64,000 nucleotides of DNA from Clostridia bacterium (GCA_900766735.1 CAAFWO010000017.1:1-64000), one strand, 5' to 3'. Counted from the first letter of the stretch, positions 9,421-18,477 are shown. Program-made: numbers and translations. The notes: generated by a model not told the origin, from the letters alone.

Positions 9421-9569
9421 TTTTTTATAAATAATATATATTTAAATTCAGTAATAGTAGTATGGGTGGATTGTGTGAAAAACTAAATATTATGCCCTTT
9501 TTTCAAGGGCCTATACATATTTTTTTATGATGAAGAAATGTCTAAATAAAAAGAATTTAAATATCCACA
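9421..9569 (-). other. oriC part 2: DnaA box, DnaA-trio-like repeat and AT-rich unwinding region
   Basis: Between dnaA and dnaN, reading in the dnaA direction, there is a DnaA box with one mismatch (9561-9569, TGTGGATAT on the minus strand). A short hairpin follows (9494-9510). Next comes a degenerate box-like TTTCACACA (near 9471-9480), a GC-rich CCACCC, then repeated triplets TAC-TAC-TAT-TAC (9452-9463, TAATAGTAGTAT on the plus strand), and a long A/T-only tract (9421-9450). This order matches the unwinding side of Bacillus-type origins, where DnaA-trios lie next to the duplex unwinding element. Confidence 0.65.
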
Positions 9570-9591
9570 GCCTGTTTAAAAGGTGGACTGA

Positions 9592-10905
9592 TCAGCTGTT
9601 TTTTAAGTCAGTCGTTATTTTATCGATTTTTTCTTTTTTTTCATCATCCTCAGAAATAAAGGTCTCTACCTTTTTTATTGCGTGGATAATGGTGGAATGA
9701 TCCTTTCCTCCGAAATATTCCCCTATCTTGTTATAAGACAGTTCGGTTAAATTTTTACAAAGGTAGATTGCAATCTGCCTCGGAACGACAATATCCTTTG
9801 TCTTTCTTTTTGAGGTGATATCCTCCTCTCTTATTCTGAAAAGGGAAGAAACCGATTTAATTATCATCTCCGGAGTGATTATTCTGGAAGAGGAGGTAGT
9901 TCTGTATTTTTTTATAGCTTCCTTTGCCATATCCAAAGTAATTTCTCTGTTAACGAGCCCGGAATAAGCCGAAAGAGTTTTAAAAACTCCTTCAAGCTCA
10001 CGTATGTTCATTGTGATATTGTCGGCAATATACATTAAAATTTCCGTGTCTATATTTATATTCTGGTTTTCTGCCTTTTGCTTTAATATAGCGACTCTCG
10101 TTTCATATTCCGGAGGCTGAATATCTCCTAAATATCCCCATCCGAAACGGGATTTTAATCTTTCCGCAAGGTTGGGAATTTCATTGGGAGGCCGGTCACT
10201 TGACAAAACTATTTGCTTTGAATCCTCGAAAAGAGAATTAAAGGTGTTAAAAAATTCCTCTTCCATGGACACCTTGCCGGCTATAAACTGAATATCATCG
10301 ACAAATAAAGCGTCTATCTTTCTGTATTTTTCACGGAATGAGTCCGTGCTTTTTTTTGCGATGCTCTCTATAAGCTCGACAGTGAATGTTTCAGCAGTGA
10401 CAAACAGAGTTTTTAAATTAGGACTGTTTTCGTTTATAAAATTTTCCATCGCGTGCATAAGGTGGGTTTTTCCCAAGCCGACTCCTCCCCAAATGAATAA
10501 GGGATTATAAGCTTTACCGGGTGTTTCTGCCGCGCCGAGAGCAAGTGCATGAGCGAACCTGTTTGAATTTCCGACAACAAAATTATCAAAAGTATATTTT
10601 AAATTGTTTTCTTTTTTTGCAAAAGATTTTTTTTCTTCTTCCTCGGTTTTTTCTTTTTCATCTCCGACTGTGACAAAAATTAAGTAGTTTTTTCCGGATG
10701 CTTCCAAAACGGAGTTTATAATGAGATCCTTATAGCGGTTGTCCAGCATGTTTTTTATAATGTCGGTCTTCACCGAAAGATAAATTTTATCGTCCGTCAT
10801 TTTATAAGGAACAACGTCTTTTATCCATGTATTGTAGGAAACGTTCGGAATTTCTTCTTTTATGTATTCACATGATTTTGCCCAAATATCCGATAATAAG
10901 GACAA
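9592..10905 (-). CDS. dnaA: Chromosomal replication initiator protein DnaA
   Basis: DnaA is the AAA+ initiator that binds DnaA boxes and melts oriC. Domains in order: an N-terminal helicase-interaction domain, a short charged linker, AAA+ with Walker A GGVGLGKT (about 140-147) and Walker B LFVDDIQF (about 200), and a C-terminal helix-turn-helix with the signature GGKDHSTIIHA. I place the start at TTG 10903-10905: AAGGGGG lies 8 bases upstream and the product begins near SLLSDIW, as in homologues. A longer frame from 10932 would start inside a DnaA box and adds nine atypical residues. The resulting length is 437. Confidence 0.96.
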   Translation of the reverse strand: MSLLSDIWAKSCEYIKEEIPNVSYNTWIKDVVPYKMTDDKIYLSVKTDIIKNMLDNRYKDLIINSVLEASGKNYLIFVTVGDEKEKTEEEEKKSFAKKENNLKYTFDNFVVGNSNRFAHALALGAAETPGKAYNPLFIWGGVGLGKTHLMHAMENFINENSPNLKTLFVTAETFTVELIESIAKKSTDSFREKYRKIDALFVDDIQFIAGKVSMEEEFFNTFNSLFEDSKQIVLSSDRPPNEIPNLAERLKSRFGWGYLGDIQPPEYETRVAILKQKAENQNINIDTEILMYIADNITMNIRELEGVFKTLSAYSGLVNREITLDMAKEAIKKYRTTSSSRIITPEMIIKSVSSLFRIREEDITSKRKTKDIVVPRQIAIYLCKNLTELSYNKIGEYFGGKDHSTIIHAIKKVETFISEDDEKKEKIDKITTDLKNS

Positions 10906-10922
10906 TCTTATAACCCCCTTAA

Positions 10923-11028
10923 TTATCCACAATTGTTTATAAAAGATGTTGAAAACTGTGGATAAACCCTTATTTTTATAACAAAAAGGCTCTGCGGCTG
11001 ATTTAAGGTTGTGGATAAGTTATCAACC
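10923..11028. other. oriC part 1: DnaA box cluster upstream of dnaA
   Basis: Perfect DnaA boxes occur at 10923-10931 (TTATCCACA), 10957-10965 (TGTGGATAA) and 11010-11018 (TGTGGATAA). A relaxed TTATCAACC follows at 11020-11028. They fill the space between the divergent dnaA and rpmH genes and probably also mediate autoregulation of dnaA. Confidence 0.85.
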
Positions 11029-11120
11029 GCTCTTATATTCATATCTCATATATTATAACAAAAAACTTTCCTTTTTACAAGATTAAATTTATTTTTTTTG
11101 TGAAAATTTTAATTTTTCGG

Positions 11121-11149
11121 TTGACAAATAAAATTTTAATATATATAAT
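11121..11149 (+). promoter_or_regulatory. Promoter of the rpmH operon
   Basis: TTGACA and TATAAT with a 17-base spacer lie about 50 bases before rpmH, in a very A/T-rich context. Confidence 0.8.
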
Positions 11150-11197
11150 AAAAAAAAGTCTGTAATTTTTTATTTTACTTTTAAGGAGGTGTTTTTT

Positions 11198-11332
11198 GTG
11201 CTTAGAACATATCAGCCCAACAAGCTTAAGAGAAAAAAAGTGCATGGATTCAGAAGCAGAATGAGCACTAAAAACGGCAGAAAAGTTCTTTCGAGAAGAA
11301 GAAGACAGGGCAGAAGGGTTCTTTCCGCTTAA
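11198..11332 (+). CDS. rpmH: 50S ribosomal protein L34
   Basis: L34 is the small basic protein of the large subunit. The 44 residues begin [20 protein letters not shown] and end with the Arg-rich [12 protein letters not shown], which is the complete family sequence. The start is GTG, with an ideal AAGGAGGT seven bases upstream. As usual it is the first gene of the rnpA operon, divergent from dnaA across oriC. Confidence 0.97.
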   Translation: MLRTYQPNKLKRKKVHGFRSRMSTKNGRKVLSRRRRQGRRVLSA

Positions 11333-11359
11333 TTTTAAGAAGGAGAGATTATCTTTGGC

Positions 11360-11698
11360 ATGAAAAGTACGCTGTCGCTGAAAAGCAATTCTATTTTTAC
11401 AAAACTTTATAAAAAGGGGAGCTGTGAGAAGTCCAGAAGCGTGATAATGTATTATCACAAAAACGGACTTCCTTTTTGCCGGATGGGAATAACGGTCAGC
11501 AAGAAGATCGGTTCCGCTGTCAAAAGGAACAGAGCCAAAAGGCTTATCAGAGAAAGCTACAGATGCTTTGAAAAATACGCCTCGGGGTACGATATTGTTT
11601 TTGTTGCAAGAACCATAACGCCCGAGGCCGGGTTTTTTGAAGTGAAAAAGGATATGGAAAGGCTGTTTGAAAAAAGTCTTATGAGGTGTGAAAAGTGA
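11360..11698 (+). CDS. rnpA: Ribonuclease P protein component
   Basis: RnpA binds the catalytic RNase P RNA and helps it process the 5' ends of tRNA precursors. The 112-residue protein carries the RNR signature in [18 protein letters not shown] (about 50-67). It lies 27 bases after rpmH and its stop overlaps the GTG start of yidD. A GAAGGAGAG ribosome binding site lies rather far (about 13 bases) from the ATG; no better in-frame start exists. Confidence 0.96.
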   Translation: MKSTLSLKSNSIFTKLYKKGSCEKSRSVIMYYHKNGLPFCRMGITVSKKIGSAVKRNRAKRLIRESYRCFEKYASGYDIVFVARTITPEAGFFEVKKDMERLFEKSLMRCEK

Positions 11699-11904
11699 AA
11701 TATGTTTTTCTTTTTTTTATCAGACTTTATAGAAAATATATTTCTCCTTTGTCAAAGCCTCATTGCAGATTTTACCCCACATGTTCAGCCTATGCCTATG
11801 AAGCAATAAAAAAATACGGTGCGTTAAAGGGCGGTTTTTTAACCGTTAAAAGAATTCTGAAATGTCACCCTTTTAATGCGGGGGGATATGATCCCGTTCC
11901 GTAA
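11695..11904 (+). CDS. yidD: Membrane protein insertion efficiency factor YidD
   Basis: YidD is a small membrane-associated protein that assists YidC-dependent insertion. The 69 residues show the family pattern: YRKYISPL, the cysteine-containing [15 protein letters not shown] and [14 protein letters not shown]. The GTG start overlaps the rnpA stop, so translation is probably coupled. It sits directly before yidC, its functional partner. Confidence 0.95.
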   Translation: MKYVFLFFIRLYRKYISPLSKPHCRFYPTCSAYAYEAIKKYGALKGGFLTVKRILKCHPFNAGGYDPVP

Positions 11905-11916
11905 AAAAATGAGGGA

Positions 11917-12822
11917 GTGATTAAAATAATAGATTTTTTCGCTAATATACTCAGCTATATCATTAACCCCATTTACAATCTGGTCGGAAATTACGGTGTT
12001 GCCGTAATTTTGTTTACTGTTATAGTTAAAGTATTACTTGTCCCGCTCGGTGTTAAGCAGCAAAAGACGATGGTCAAGACCAAGCAGATCAAGCCCGAGC
12101 TTGACAAAATCCAGTCTAAATACAAAAACGATAAAGAAAAGCTCAACGAAGAAACGATGAAGCTTTATCAGAAGTATGACATTAACCCGATGGGCGGATG
12201 TCTTCCTCTTCTTGTTCAGTTTCCGATTCTTTTGGGTCTTTACAGGGTTATTCAGCACCCCATTAACTGGATTTTAAGAAGTAATCCGGTTGATGCCATA
12301 GAAAAGATAATTACCGAAGGAAAGATGACAGAGTCCGCGGCGGCCGAAGCTCTTCGTTCGCTCTGCGCGTCGGCAGACAAAATTGCCGGCTTAAACAGTG
12401 TGAGCGAGCTTGTCGGAGCGTTTGAAAAGGATGCGTCGCTCGGCGTTACGCAGATAGACATAGCTTCAAAATTCCATCTCGTTAATTTCGATTTTCTGGG
12501 ATTGGATCTGTCGGCAACGCCCTCTATCAGCGAGCTTTCGTGGCTCTGGATAATTCCCATATTTGCAACGGGCGCGGCATTTTTCTCAAACTGGGTATCT
12601 TCAAAGATCAACCCGATAACGGGAGATCAGGCGCAGACTATGAAGAGCATGAACCTTATGATGCCTTTGATGACGCTGTTTTTCACGTTCACTCTTTCGG
12701 CAGGTATCGGCGTTTACTGGTTCTTCAGCACGATGTTATCCGTTGCACAGATGTATCTTTTGACAAAGTATTTTGAAAAGAAATATCCTTCCGTTGCCAA
12801 TACGGGGAAAGGAAAAAAATAA
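11917..12822 (+). CDS. yidC: Membrane insertase YidC/OxaA
   Basis: YidC inserts and folds membrane proteins with or without the Sec translocon. The 301 residues match the Gram-positive short form: an N-terminal segment, the first transmembrane helix of the core (GVAVILFTVIVKVLLVPLGV), the basic amphipathic hairpin KQQKTMVKTKQIKPELDKIQ, MGGCLPLLVQFPILLGLYRV, and later helices ending with a Lys-rich tail. Homologues often start with a lipoprotein signal, which is not clear here. The start is given as GTG 11917, but GAGGGA then lies almost on it, so the true start may be a few codons downstream at a non-ATG codon. Confidence 0.94.
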   Translation: MIKIIDFFANILSYIINPIYNLVGNYGVAVILFTVIVKVLLVPLGVKQQKTMVKTKQIKPELDKIQSKYKNDKEKLNEETMKLYQKYDINPMGGCLPLLVQFPILLGLYRVIQHPINWILRSNPVDAIEKIITEGKMTESAAAEALRSLCASADKIAGLNSVSELVGAFEKDASLGVTQIDIASKFHLVNFDFLGLDLSATPSISELSWLWIIPIFATGAAFFSNWVSSKINPITGDQAQTMKSMNLMMPLMTLFFTFTLSAGIGVYWFFSTMLSVAQMYLLTKYFEKKYPSVANTGKGKK

Positions 12823-13478
12823 TGAGATTTGCAGAAAAAAAGGCAAAAACCGTTGACGAAGCGGTAAATCAGGCATTAGCTGAGCTTGGCGCTTCGAAAG
12901 ACGAGGTTGATATTGAAATAATTGAAGAGACAAAGGGTCTTTTCGGAATCCTCGGAAGCAAGGAAGTCAAGGTCAGAGTCACATTAAGGGAAAGAGAAGA
13001 AGTGACTCGCGCCAAGGAGTTTATTAAAAATGTGACGGATAAGTTAGGAATGAACATCGAGCAGGAGGCCTCTTATAACGAAGAGGACAAGCTCTTAAAG
13101 ATTGAGTTAAAGGGCGAAGAACTTGGCCTTTTGATCGGAAGAAGAGGAGAAACTCTTGACTCTATCCAGTACCTTACAAACATTTTTGTAAACAAGAAGT
13201 CGGACGATTATGTCAAAGTCACGATCGACGCTGAAAATTACAGGGCGAGAAGAGAAGAAGCTTTGGTATCGCTGGCGAAGAGAACGGCTTCGAAGGCTGT
13301 TAAATACAGAAAAAATATGATAATTGAGCCGAAAAATCCTTACGAGAGAAGAATAATTCACGAGGCTCTTCAGGATTATCCCGAGGTAACGACCTATTCA
13401 GTCGGAGAGGATCCCAACAGAAAGGTTATTGTGGCCTATAAGGGAATGGCCGGCGGCTACAGAAAAAACCAGGAATAA
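12822..13478 (+). CDS. jag: RNA-binding protein Jag/KhpB
   Basis: Jag (KhpB) is a cytosolic RNA-binding protein linked to cell elongation and division control. The 218 residues hold a Jag-N domain (1-50, FAEKKAKTVDEAVNQALAEL and KGLFGILGSKEVKV), a KH domain with GLLIGRRGETL (about 107-117), and an R3H-like C-terminal region with NPYERRIIHEAL. It overlaps the yidC stop by one base, a conserved pairing. Confidence 0.95.
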   Translation: MRFAEKKAKTVDEAVNQALAELGASKDEVDIEIIEETKGLFGILGSKEVKVRVTLREREEVTRAKEFIKNVTDKLGMNIEQEASYNEEDKLLKIELKGEELGLLIGRRGETLDSIQYLTNIFVNKKSDDYVKVTIDAENYRARREEALVSLAKRTASKAVKYRKNMIIEPKNPYERRIIHEALQDYPEVTTYSVGEDPNRKVIVAYKGMAGGYRKNQE

Positions 13479-13482
13479 TTTA

Positions 13483-13509
13483 AAGAAGCGGCTTTTAAAG
13501 CCGCTTCTT
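13483..13509 (+). terminator. Hairpin between jag and mnmE
   Basis: A 12-bp perfect stem (AAGAAGCGGCTT, three-base loop) is followed by ATTTT only, so it may be a partial terminator separating the ribosome/insertase half from the tRNA-modification half of the operon. Confidence 0.5.
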
Positions 13510-13527
13510 ATTTTAAGGGAGAAAAAA

Positions 13528-14877
13528 ATGTCTGAAACAATTGCGGCGATAAGCACAGCGCCGGGAAAAGGCGGAATTTCAATAATCAGAATAAGCGGCG
13601 ACAATGCTATTTTAACGGCGGACAAGGTATTTTGCGGCAAAAAAAGACTTGCCGATGCGAAAACGCACACCATCCACTACGGAAAAATCGTTTCCGGCGG
13701 CAAGGTGATTGACGAGTGCCTCTGCTCGGTAATGAGAGCGCCCTTAAGCTATACCACGGAGGACGTTGTCGAGATAAACGTCCACGGCGGAGTGTATTCG
13801 GCCGAGATGACGCTTAAAGCTGTCTTGGGTGCAGGAGCAAGGCCGGCAAAGCCCGGCGAATTTACGCTTCGCGCCTTTATGAACGGAAGGATTGACCTTT
13901 CGGAGGCCGAGGCCGTCGGAGATATTATAGATTCAAAGACGGCGCTTGCACAGTCAACGGCCGTCAACCAGCTCGAAGGAAAATTAAAAGAGCCCGTCAA
14001 CAATTTAAGAAAAAGGTTAGTTGAGATTCTGGGCTATATCACCGTCTCGTCCGACTTTCCGGACGAAGACCCGGACTCACTTTCCGGGATCGACATCAAA
14101 AAAGAAATTGAGAATATAAAAAAAGAAACTGAAATTATCTTAAATAATGCCGACAGGGGTATTATCATAAGAGATGGCGCTCTTTGCGCCATCTGCGGCA
14201 AGCCAAACGTCGGAAAATCGTCGCTCTTAAACGCACTGACGGGAACTGACCGCGCGATAGTGACTGAGATCGAGGGCACGACGCGCGACGTTATCGAGGA
14301 ATACATCAACATAAAGGGCGTTCCGGTGAAGCTGGCGGACACTGCCGGGATCCGCGAAAAAGCGGACGAGGTGGAAAAGATCGGCGTCAAAAAGGCGAAG
14401 GAGTATATCGATAAGGCCGACCTTTGCATTTTTGTGGCCGACAATTCAAGAAAATTTGAAAAAGAGGACGCGGAGATATTCTCGCTCCTTAAAAATAAAA
14501 AGGTGATAACAGTATTAAATAAGTCGGAGCTTGAAAATGAGTGCACTCTCCCCCCTTATATCTTAAATCCGGTTAAAATTTCGGTAAGAACGGGAGAAGG
14601 CATAGCCGAGCTTACCGACAGGATATATGATGAGCTTATGGGAGAAGAGTTTTCGTCCGACTCGGTTTTGATCACGAACGGAAGACATAAAGAGGCGCTC
14701 GCCTTTGCCGATTCCGAGATCGGGAAGGCACTCACCGAGCTTGAAAGCGGCGCGCCGGTCGACCTTTGCTCGATATATTTGGAGAGCGCCGTGTCGCACC
14801 TTGGCGAAATCACGGGAATGACCGTATCTGACGAGGTCATAGGCGAGGTATTTTCAAAGTTTTGCATAGGAAAATAG
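13528..14877 (+). CDS. mnmE: tRNA modification GTPase MnmE
   Basis: With MnmG, MnmE makes the (carboxy)aminomethyl group on U34 of certain tRNAs. The 449 residues start MSETIAAISTAPGKGGISII (the folate-binding N-domain). The G domain has Walker A GKPNVGKS (224-231) and DTAGI (271). The protein ends with the obligatory CIGK, which carries the catalytic cysteine. I choose ATG 13528 because AAGGGAG precedes it; the frame extending into jag is spurious. mnmG follows 10 bases later. Confidence 0.96.
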   Translation: MSETIAAISTAPGKGGISIIRISGDNAILTADKVFCGKKRLADAKTHTIHYGKIVSGGKVIDECLCSVMRAPLSYTTEDVVEINVHGGVYSAEMTLKAVLGAGARPAKPGEFTLRAFMNGRIDLSEAEAVGDIIDSKTALAQSTAVNQLEGKLKEPVNNLRKRLVEILGYITVSSDFPDEDPDSLSGIDIKKEIENIKKETEIILNNADRGIIIRDGALCAICGKPNVGKSSLLNALTGTDRAIVTEIEGTTRDVIEEYINIKGVPVKLADTAGIREKADEVEKIGVKKAKEYIDKADLCIFVADNSRKFEKEDAEIFSLLKNKKVITVLNKSELENECTLPPYILNPVKISVRTGEGIAELTDRIYDELMGEEFSSDSVLITNGRHKEALAFADSEIGKALTELESGAPVDLCSIYLESAVSHLGEITGMTVSDEVIGEVFSKFCIGK

Positions 14878-14887
14878 GTGAATTTTA

Positions 14888-16762
14888 ATGGAATATTTTA
14901 ACGCAGGTAAATATGACGTTGCCGTCATCGGCGCGGGGCATGCCGGTTGCGAAGCGGCGCTTGCCGCCGCCAGAATGGGCTGTTCTGTCGTGATGTTTTC
15001 CGTGAATCTTGACGCGGTGGCCAATATGCCGTGTAATCCGCACATCGGCGGAACGGCGAAAGGACACCTGGTTAGGGAGATAGACGCGCTCGGCGGCGAG
15101 ATGGGAAAAGCGGCGGACGAGACTTATATTCAGATAAAGATGCTGAACCTCGGCAAAGGGCCGGCCGTTCATTCTCTTCGCGCGCAGATCGACAGAATGA
15201 AGTACCGCGAGAGAATGAAGCACACGATCGAGCTTCAGGACAACCTTGACTTAAAGCAGGGTGAGGTCATTGACATCAGGTTTGAGGACAAAAAGGTGAA
15301 GTCAGTCGTCACGGCGACGGGCGCGGTTTACGATGTTAATTCGTGCATTATCGCGACCGGAACATATTTAAACGGCCGCATAGTAATAGGCGAGTTAAAG
15401 ATCGACGGCGGACCGGACGGGATGATGCCGGCAAAGGGACTGTCGGACAGCCTCATAAAGGCCGGGGTGCGCCTCATGCGGTTTAAGACGGGCACACCGT
15501 CGCGCTTAAACAGGAAAAGCGTGGACTTTTCGAAAATGGAGCACCAGGACGAAAAAGATCCTCCCCTCCCATTCTCGTTTGAGACCGAAAATATGCGCCC
15601 GAGCACGGCGGACTGCTACATCACATATACAAATGCCGAGACTCATAGGATAATAAGGGACAACATCGAAAGAGCGCCGCTTTTCAATAAATCCATCAAG
15701 GGCACGGGGCCGAGATACTGCCCCTCGATCGAGGATAAGGTGATGCGCTTTGCGGACAAGCAGCGTCACCAGATATTTATCGAGCCGATGGGCGAAAACA
15801 CGGAGGAGCTCTATGTTCAGGGAATGTCGTCAAGCTTGCCTGAAGACGTGCAGATAAAGATGCTCCACTCGATAAAAGGGCTTGAAAATGCGAAAATTCA
15901 GCGAAATGCCTATGCCATCGAGTATGACTGTTTGGACCCGACTCAGCTTAAGTCCACTCTTGAATTTAAGAAAATATCCGGCCTTTTCGGCGCGGGGCAG
16001 TTTAACGGAAGCTCCGGCTATGAAGAGGCGGCGTGCCAGGGTCTTATGGCCGGCATCAACGCGGCGCTGAAGGTGAAAAACAAGCCCCCCTTTGTGCTCG
16101 ACCGGTCGGAGGCATATATCGGCGTACTTATAGACGATCTTACGATCAAGGGAACGCCCGAGCCTTACAGAATGCTCACCTCGCGTGCGGAATACCGCCT
16201 TTTGCTCCGCCAGGACAACGCGGATTTAAGGCTTACCGAAAAAGGCCACGAGCTGGGACTTATTTCGGACGGGCGCTACAATGCTTTTTTAGAGAAAAAG
16301 CGCCTTATCGAGCAGGAAATAGAACGCTGCGAGAAGAAAAACATCTCCCCGTCGGAGGCAAACCCGGTGTTAGAGCGGTTTTCGAGCACTCCCATCACGA
16401 CGGGCTTTAAGTTAGGCGAGCTAATAAGAAGGCCGGAGCTTAACTATTTTGTGTTAAAAGACGCGGATTCCGACAGGCCGCCTCTTCCCTATGCGGTCTG
16501 CGAGGAGGTCAACATCGCGGTCAAATACGACGGATATATAAGGATGCAGAAAGAACAGGTCGAGGCGTTCCGAAAGCTTGAAAAAAGAAAGATTCCGGCA
16601 GATACGGACTATAACCTCATAAGCGGCCTAAAAAAAGAGGCGCGCGAAAAGCTCATCAAGGCAAAGCCGGAAAACATCGGTCAGGCCGGCAGAATTTCCG
16701 GCGTTTCCCCGGCCGACATCGCGGTTTTATACATCTATCTTGACCAGAACAAAAGAGGGTGA
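14888..16762 (+). CDS. mnmG: tRNA U34 carboxymethylaminomethyl enzyme MnmG
   Basis: MnmG is the FAD- and NADH-dependent partner of MnmE. The 624 residues show the FAD-binding [17 protein letters not shown] near the N-terminus, [32 protein letters not shown] and the C-terminal helical domain ending with [11 protein letters not shown]. The length and motifs are typical. Its stop overlaps the GTG start of rsmG by four bases. Confidence 0.97.
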   Translation: MEYFNAGKYDVAVIGAGHAGCEAALAAARMGCSVVMFSVNLDAVANMPCNPHIGGTAKGHLVREIDALGGEMGKAADETYIQIKMLNLGKGPAVHSLRAQIDRMKYRERMKHTIELQDNLDLKQGEVIDIRFEDKKVKSVVTATGAVYDVNSCIIATGTYLNGRIVIGELKIDGGPDGMMPAKGLSDSLIKAGVRLMRFKTGTPSRLNRKSVDFSKMEHQDEKDPPLPFSFETENMRPSTADCYITYTNAETHRIIRDNIERAPLFNKSIKGTGPRYCPSIEDKVMRFADKQRHQIFIEPMGENTEELYVQGMSSSLPEDVQIKMLHSIKGLENAKIQRNAYAIEYDCLDPTQLKSTLEFKKISGLFGAGQFNGSSGYEEAACQGLMAGINAALKVKNKPPFVLDRSEAYIGVLIDDLTIKGTPEPYRMLTSRAEYRLLLRQDNADLRLTEKGHELGLISDGRYNAFLEKKRLIEQEIERCEKKNISPSEANPVLERFSSTPITTGFKLGELIRRPELNYFVLKDADSDRPPLPYAVCEEVNIAVKYDGYIRMQKEQVEAFRKLEKRKIPADTDYNLISGLKKEAREKLIKAKPENIGQAGRISGVSPADIAVLYIYLDQNKRG

Positions 16763-17457
16763 TCGCCATAGAAAACATTTATCCCGTTAAGATTTCAGAA
16801 GAGGCCTATTTAAATCTTGAAAAATATGCCGACCTTTTGACGGAACATAACAAATATATGAACCTCACCGCCATAACAAAGAGAAGAGAGATCCGCGTGA
16901 AGCATTTTGCGGACTGCCTTTCGCTTTTAACGCTCGGAATCATTAAAGAGAATATGACCGTTGCGGATGTGGGCACGGGAGCGGGCTTTCCGGGTCTGCC
17001 GGTAAAGATCGCAGTGCCCTCCCTATCTGTCACGCTTATCGACGCACTTGAAAAAAGGGTGAACTTTCTAAACACGGTGATAGGCGCACTTAAATTGGAA
17101 AATATCACGGCAGTCCATAAAAGAGCGGAGGACGCCGGGCAGGACGGTTCGCTTCGCGAAAGCTTTGACATTGCGCTTTCCCGTGCGGTCGCGCCGCTTT
17201 CGGTGCTCTCGGAATATTGCCTTCCCTTGGTGAAACCGGGCGGATATTTTTTGGCAATGAAGGGTCCTGAGCCCGAAACCGAGGCGGACGGGGCAAAGGG
17301 AGCAATAAAAGAGCTCGGCGGCGAAATTGAAAAAATTAAAAGGCTCACCATTGCCGAAGAGATGACCCACAGCGTTGTGATAATAAAAAAAATATCGCAA
17401 ACACCGCAAAAATATCCCAGAAAAGCGGGCAAACCGGCAAAAAGCCCGTTAAAGTGA
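16759..17457 (+). CDS. rsmG: 16S rRNA (guanine-N7) methyltransferase RsmG
   Basis: RsmG methylates G527 of 16S rRNA (E. coli numbering) using S-adenosylmethionine. The motif [17 protein letters not shown] (about 74-90) binds the cofactor; YMNLTAI near residue 35 and [11 protein letters not shown] are family hallmarks. The length of 232 is normal. The GTG start overlaps mnmG in the classical gidA-gidB arrangement. Confidence 0.96.
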   Translation: MIAIENIYPVKISEEAYLNLEKYADLLTEHNKYMNLTAITKRREIRVKHFADCLSLLTLGIIKENMTVADVGTGAGFPGLPVKIAVPSLSVTLIDALEKRVNFLNTVIGALKLENITAVHKRAEDAGQDGSLRESFDIALSRAVAPLSVLSEYCLPLVKPGGYFLAMKGPEPETEADGAKGAIKELGGEIEKIKRLTIAEEMTHSVVIIKKISQTPQKYPRKAGKPAKSPLK

Positions 17458-17491
17458 CACTTTAAAGGCGAAAAAGGGCGAAAACTTATTA

Positions 17492-17520
17492 TTTACAAAA
17501 ACTGGAAAAGGTGCTATTAT
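17492..17520 (+). promoter_or_regulatory. Promoter upstream of noc
   Basis: TTTACA and TATTAT are spaced by exactly 17 bases in the rsmG-noc gap. The predicted transcription start (about 17527) lies just before a strong terminator at 17544. Confidence 0.6.
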
Positions 17521-17543
17521 GGAATTGTTCAAAAGATAGCACG

Positions 17544-17578
17544 AAAACCGCTTTTGAATGAAAGCGGTTTTTCTTTTT
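17544..17578 (+). terminator. Strong terminator between rsmG and noc
   Basis: An 11-bp stem (AAAACCGCTTT and complement, six-base loop) is followed by TTCTTTTT. It ends the mnmE-mnmG-rsmG transcript and would also stop transcripts from the promoter 25 bases upstream. A second inverted repeat, GTGCTAT (17511-17517) and ATAGCAC (17536-17542), precedes it. Confidence 0.85.
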
Positions 17579-17591
17579 AAGGAGGATATTA

Positions 17592-18410
17592 ATGATAAGC
17601 GCCGTGTTTTCGGAGGAAATACCGAAAAAAGTTATTGACATACCGCTCGAAAGGATCGAGACGAACCCCACACAGCCGAGACGGTTTTTTGACCTTGAGG
17701 CGCTGGCGGAGCTTGCCGCATCGATCGACGAGTACGGAGTCATTCAACCGATAACCGTTAAAAAGAAGGCGAACGGAAGCTTTTTGATAATTGCCGGCGA
17801 GAGAAGATACCGTGCAAGCTGTATGGCGAAAAAGCGCACCATTCCGGCGATAGTCGTTAATTTGAGCGATTCTGAAAGCGCCGCGATAGCGCTTCTGGAA
17901 AACCTTCAGCGAAAGGACCTGACCTTCTTTGAGGAGGCCGAGGGCTATGCACGTCTCATGAACGAGTATAATATGACGCAGGACGAGCTTTCAGAAAAGC
18001 TCGGAAAAAGCCAGTCCTCGATCGCGAACAAGCTAAGGCTCTTAAAGCTTGACGACGAATCAAAGACCGCGATATTCGAAGCCGGGCTCACGGAAAGGCA
18101 CGCGAGGGCGCTTCTAAAGCTCGCGAACAAAAAAAGCAGAGAGAAAGCTCTTAAGCTGATAATAGAGAAAAAACTCAATGTCGCAAAGGCCGAAAACCTT
18201 ATTGACCGCCTGGCGGAGGACGAGGCGGAAAGCAAACGCCTCAACGCCTTCAAGGCAGTGATGAGTGAGGATGCGAAAAAGCAGAAGATTTTTTGCAACA
18301 CGGTCAATAAGGCAATCCGACTTCTGGACAAGTCCGGCATAAAGACCGAGATAGAACAGGCCGAGGACGAGGAAAACTATATCTACACGATCAGCATCAA
18401 AAAAAGCTGA
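17592..18410 (+). CDS. noc: ParB-family protein, probable nucleoid occlusion factor Noc
   Basis: This 272-residue ParB/Spo0J-type protein has the CTP-binding motifs IIAGERRYRA (67-76) and ENLQRKDL, followed by a helix-turn-helix (about 120-145, MTQDELSEKLGKSQSSIANK). It sits between rsmG and soj-spo0J, exactly where noc sits in B. subtilis, and is distinct from the true spo0J at 19343. Noc binds DNA near the nucleoid and blocks division there. The N-terminus lacks a clear amphipathic membrane helix, so the name rests mainly on position. It could also be a second chromosome-partition ParB. AAGGAGG lies well placed before the ATG. Confidence 0.8.
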   Translation: MISAVFSEEIPKKVIDIPLERIETNPTQPRRFFDLEALAELAASIDEYGVIQPITVKKKANGSFLIIAGERRYRASCMAKKRTIPAIVVNLSDSESAAIALLENLQRKDLTFFEEAEGYARLMNEYNMTQDELSEKLGKSQSSIANKLRLLKLDDESKTAIFEAGLTERHARALLKLANKKSREKALKLIIEKKLNVAKAENLIDRLAEDEAESKRLNAFKAVMSEDAKKQKIFCNTVNKAIRLLDKSGIKTEIEQAEDEENYIYTISIKKS

Positions 18411-18443
18411 ACCGGAGAGGTTCTTCATTAACCCCCTTCTTCC

Positions 18444-18477
18444 TGCGCGGAGTGTTTCACGTGAAACACTCCGCGCA
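18444..18477. promoter_or_regulatory. parS site inside a 34-bp perfect palindrome
   Basis: The canonical parS 16-mer TGTTTCACGTGAAACA occupies 18453-18468. It is extended on both sides by nine complementary bases (TGCGCGGAG and CTCCGCGCA) to a 34-bp perfect palindrome, followed on the plus strand by ATTATTTTT. It therefore looks like both a ParB-binding site and the terminator of noc. Confidence 0.9.

Noticed and set aside
10906..10932. Upstream extension of dnaA starting at TTG 10930-10932
   Set aside because: It would start inside a perfect DnaA box and lacks a ribosome binding site; the TTG at 10903-10905 has AAGGGGG at the right distance.
11075..11458. Minus-strand frame of 127 codons opposite rpmH and rnpA
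   Set aside because: It overlaps rpmH and rnpA in antisense and covers the rpmH promoter.
13429..13527. N-terminal extension of MnmE by 33 residues
   Set aside because: It overlaps jag and a terminator-like hairpin; the family N-terminus begins at the internal MSETIAAIS.
17592..18410. Noc-binding sites (ATTTCCCGGGAAAT type) near noc
   Set aside because: I saw no such palindrome in the window by eye. This does not disprove the Noc assignment because sites are usually spread over the chromosome.
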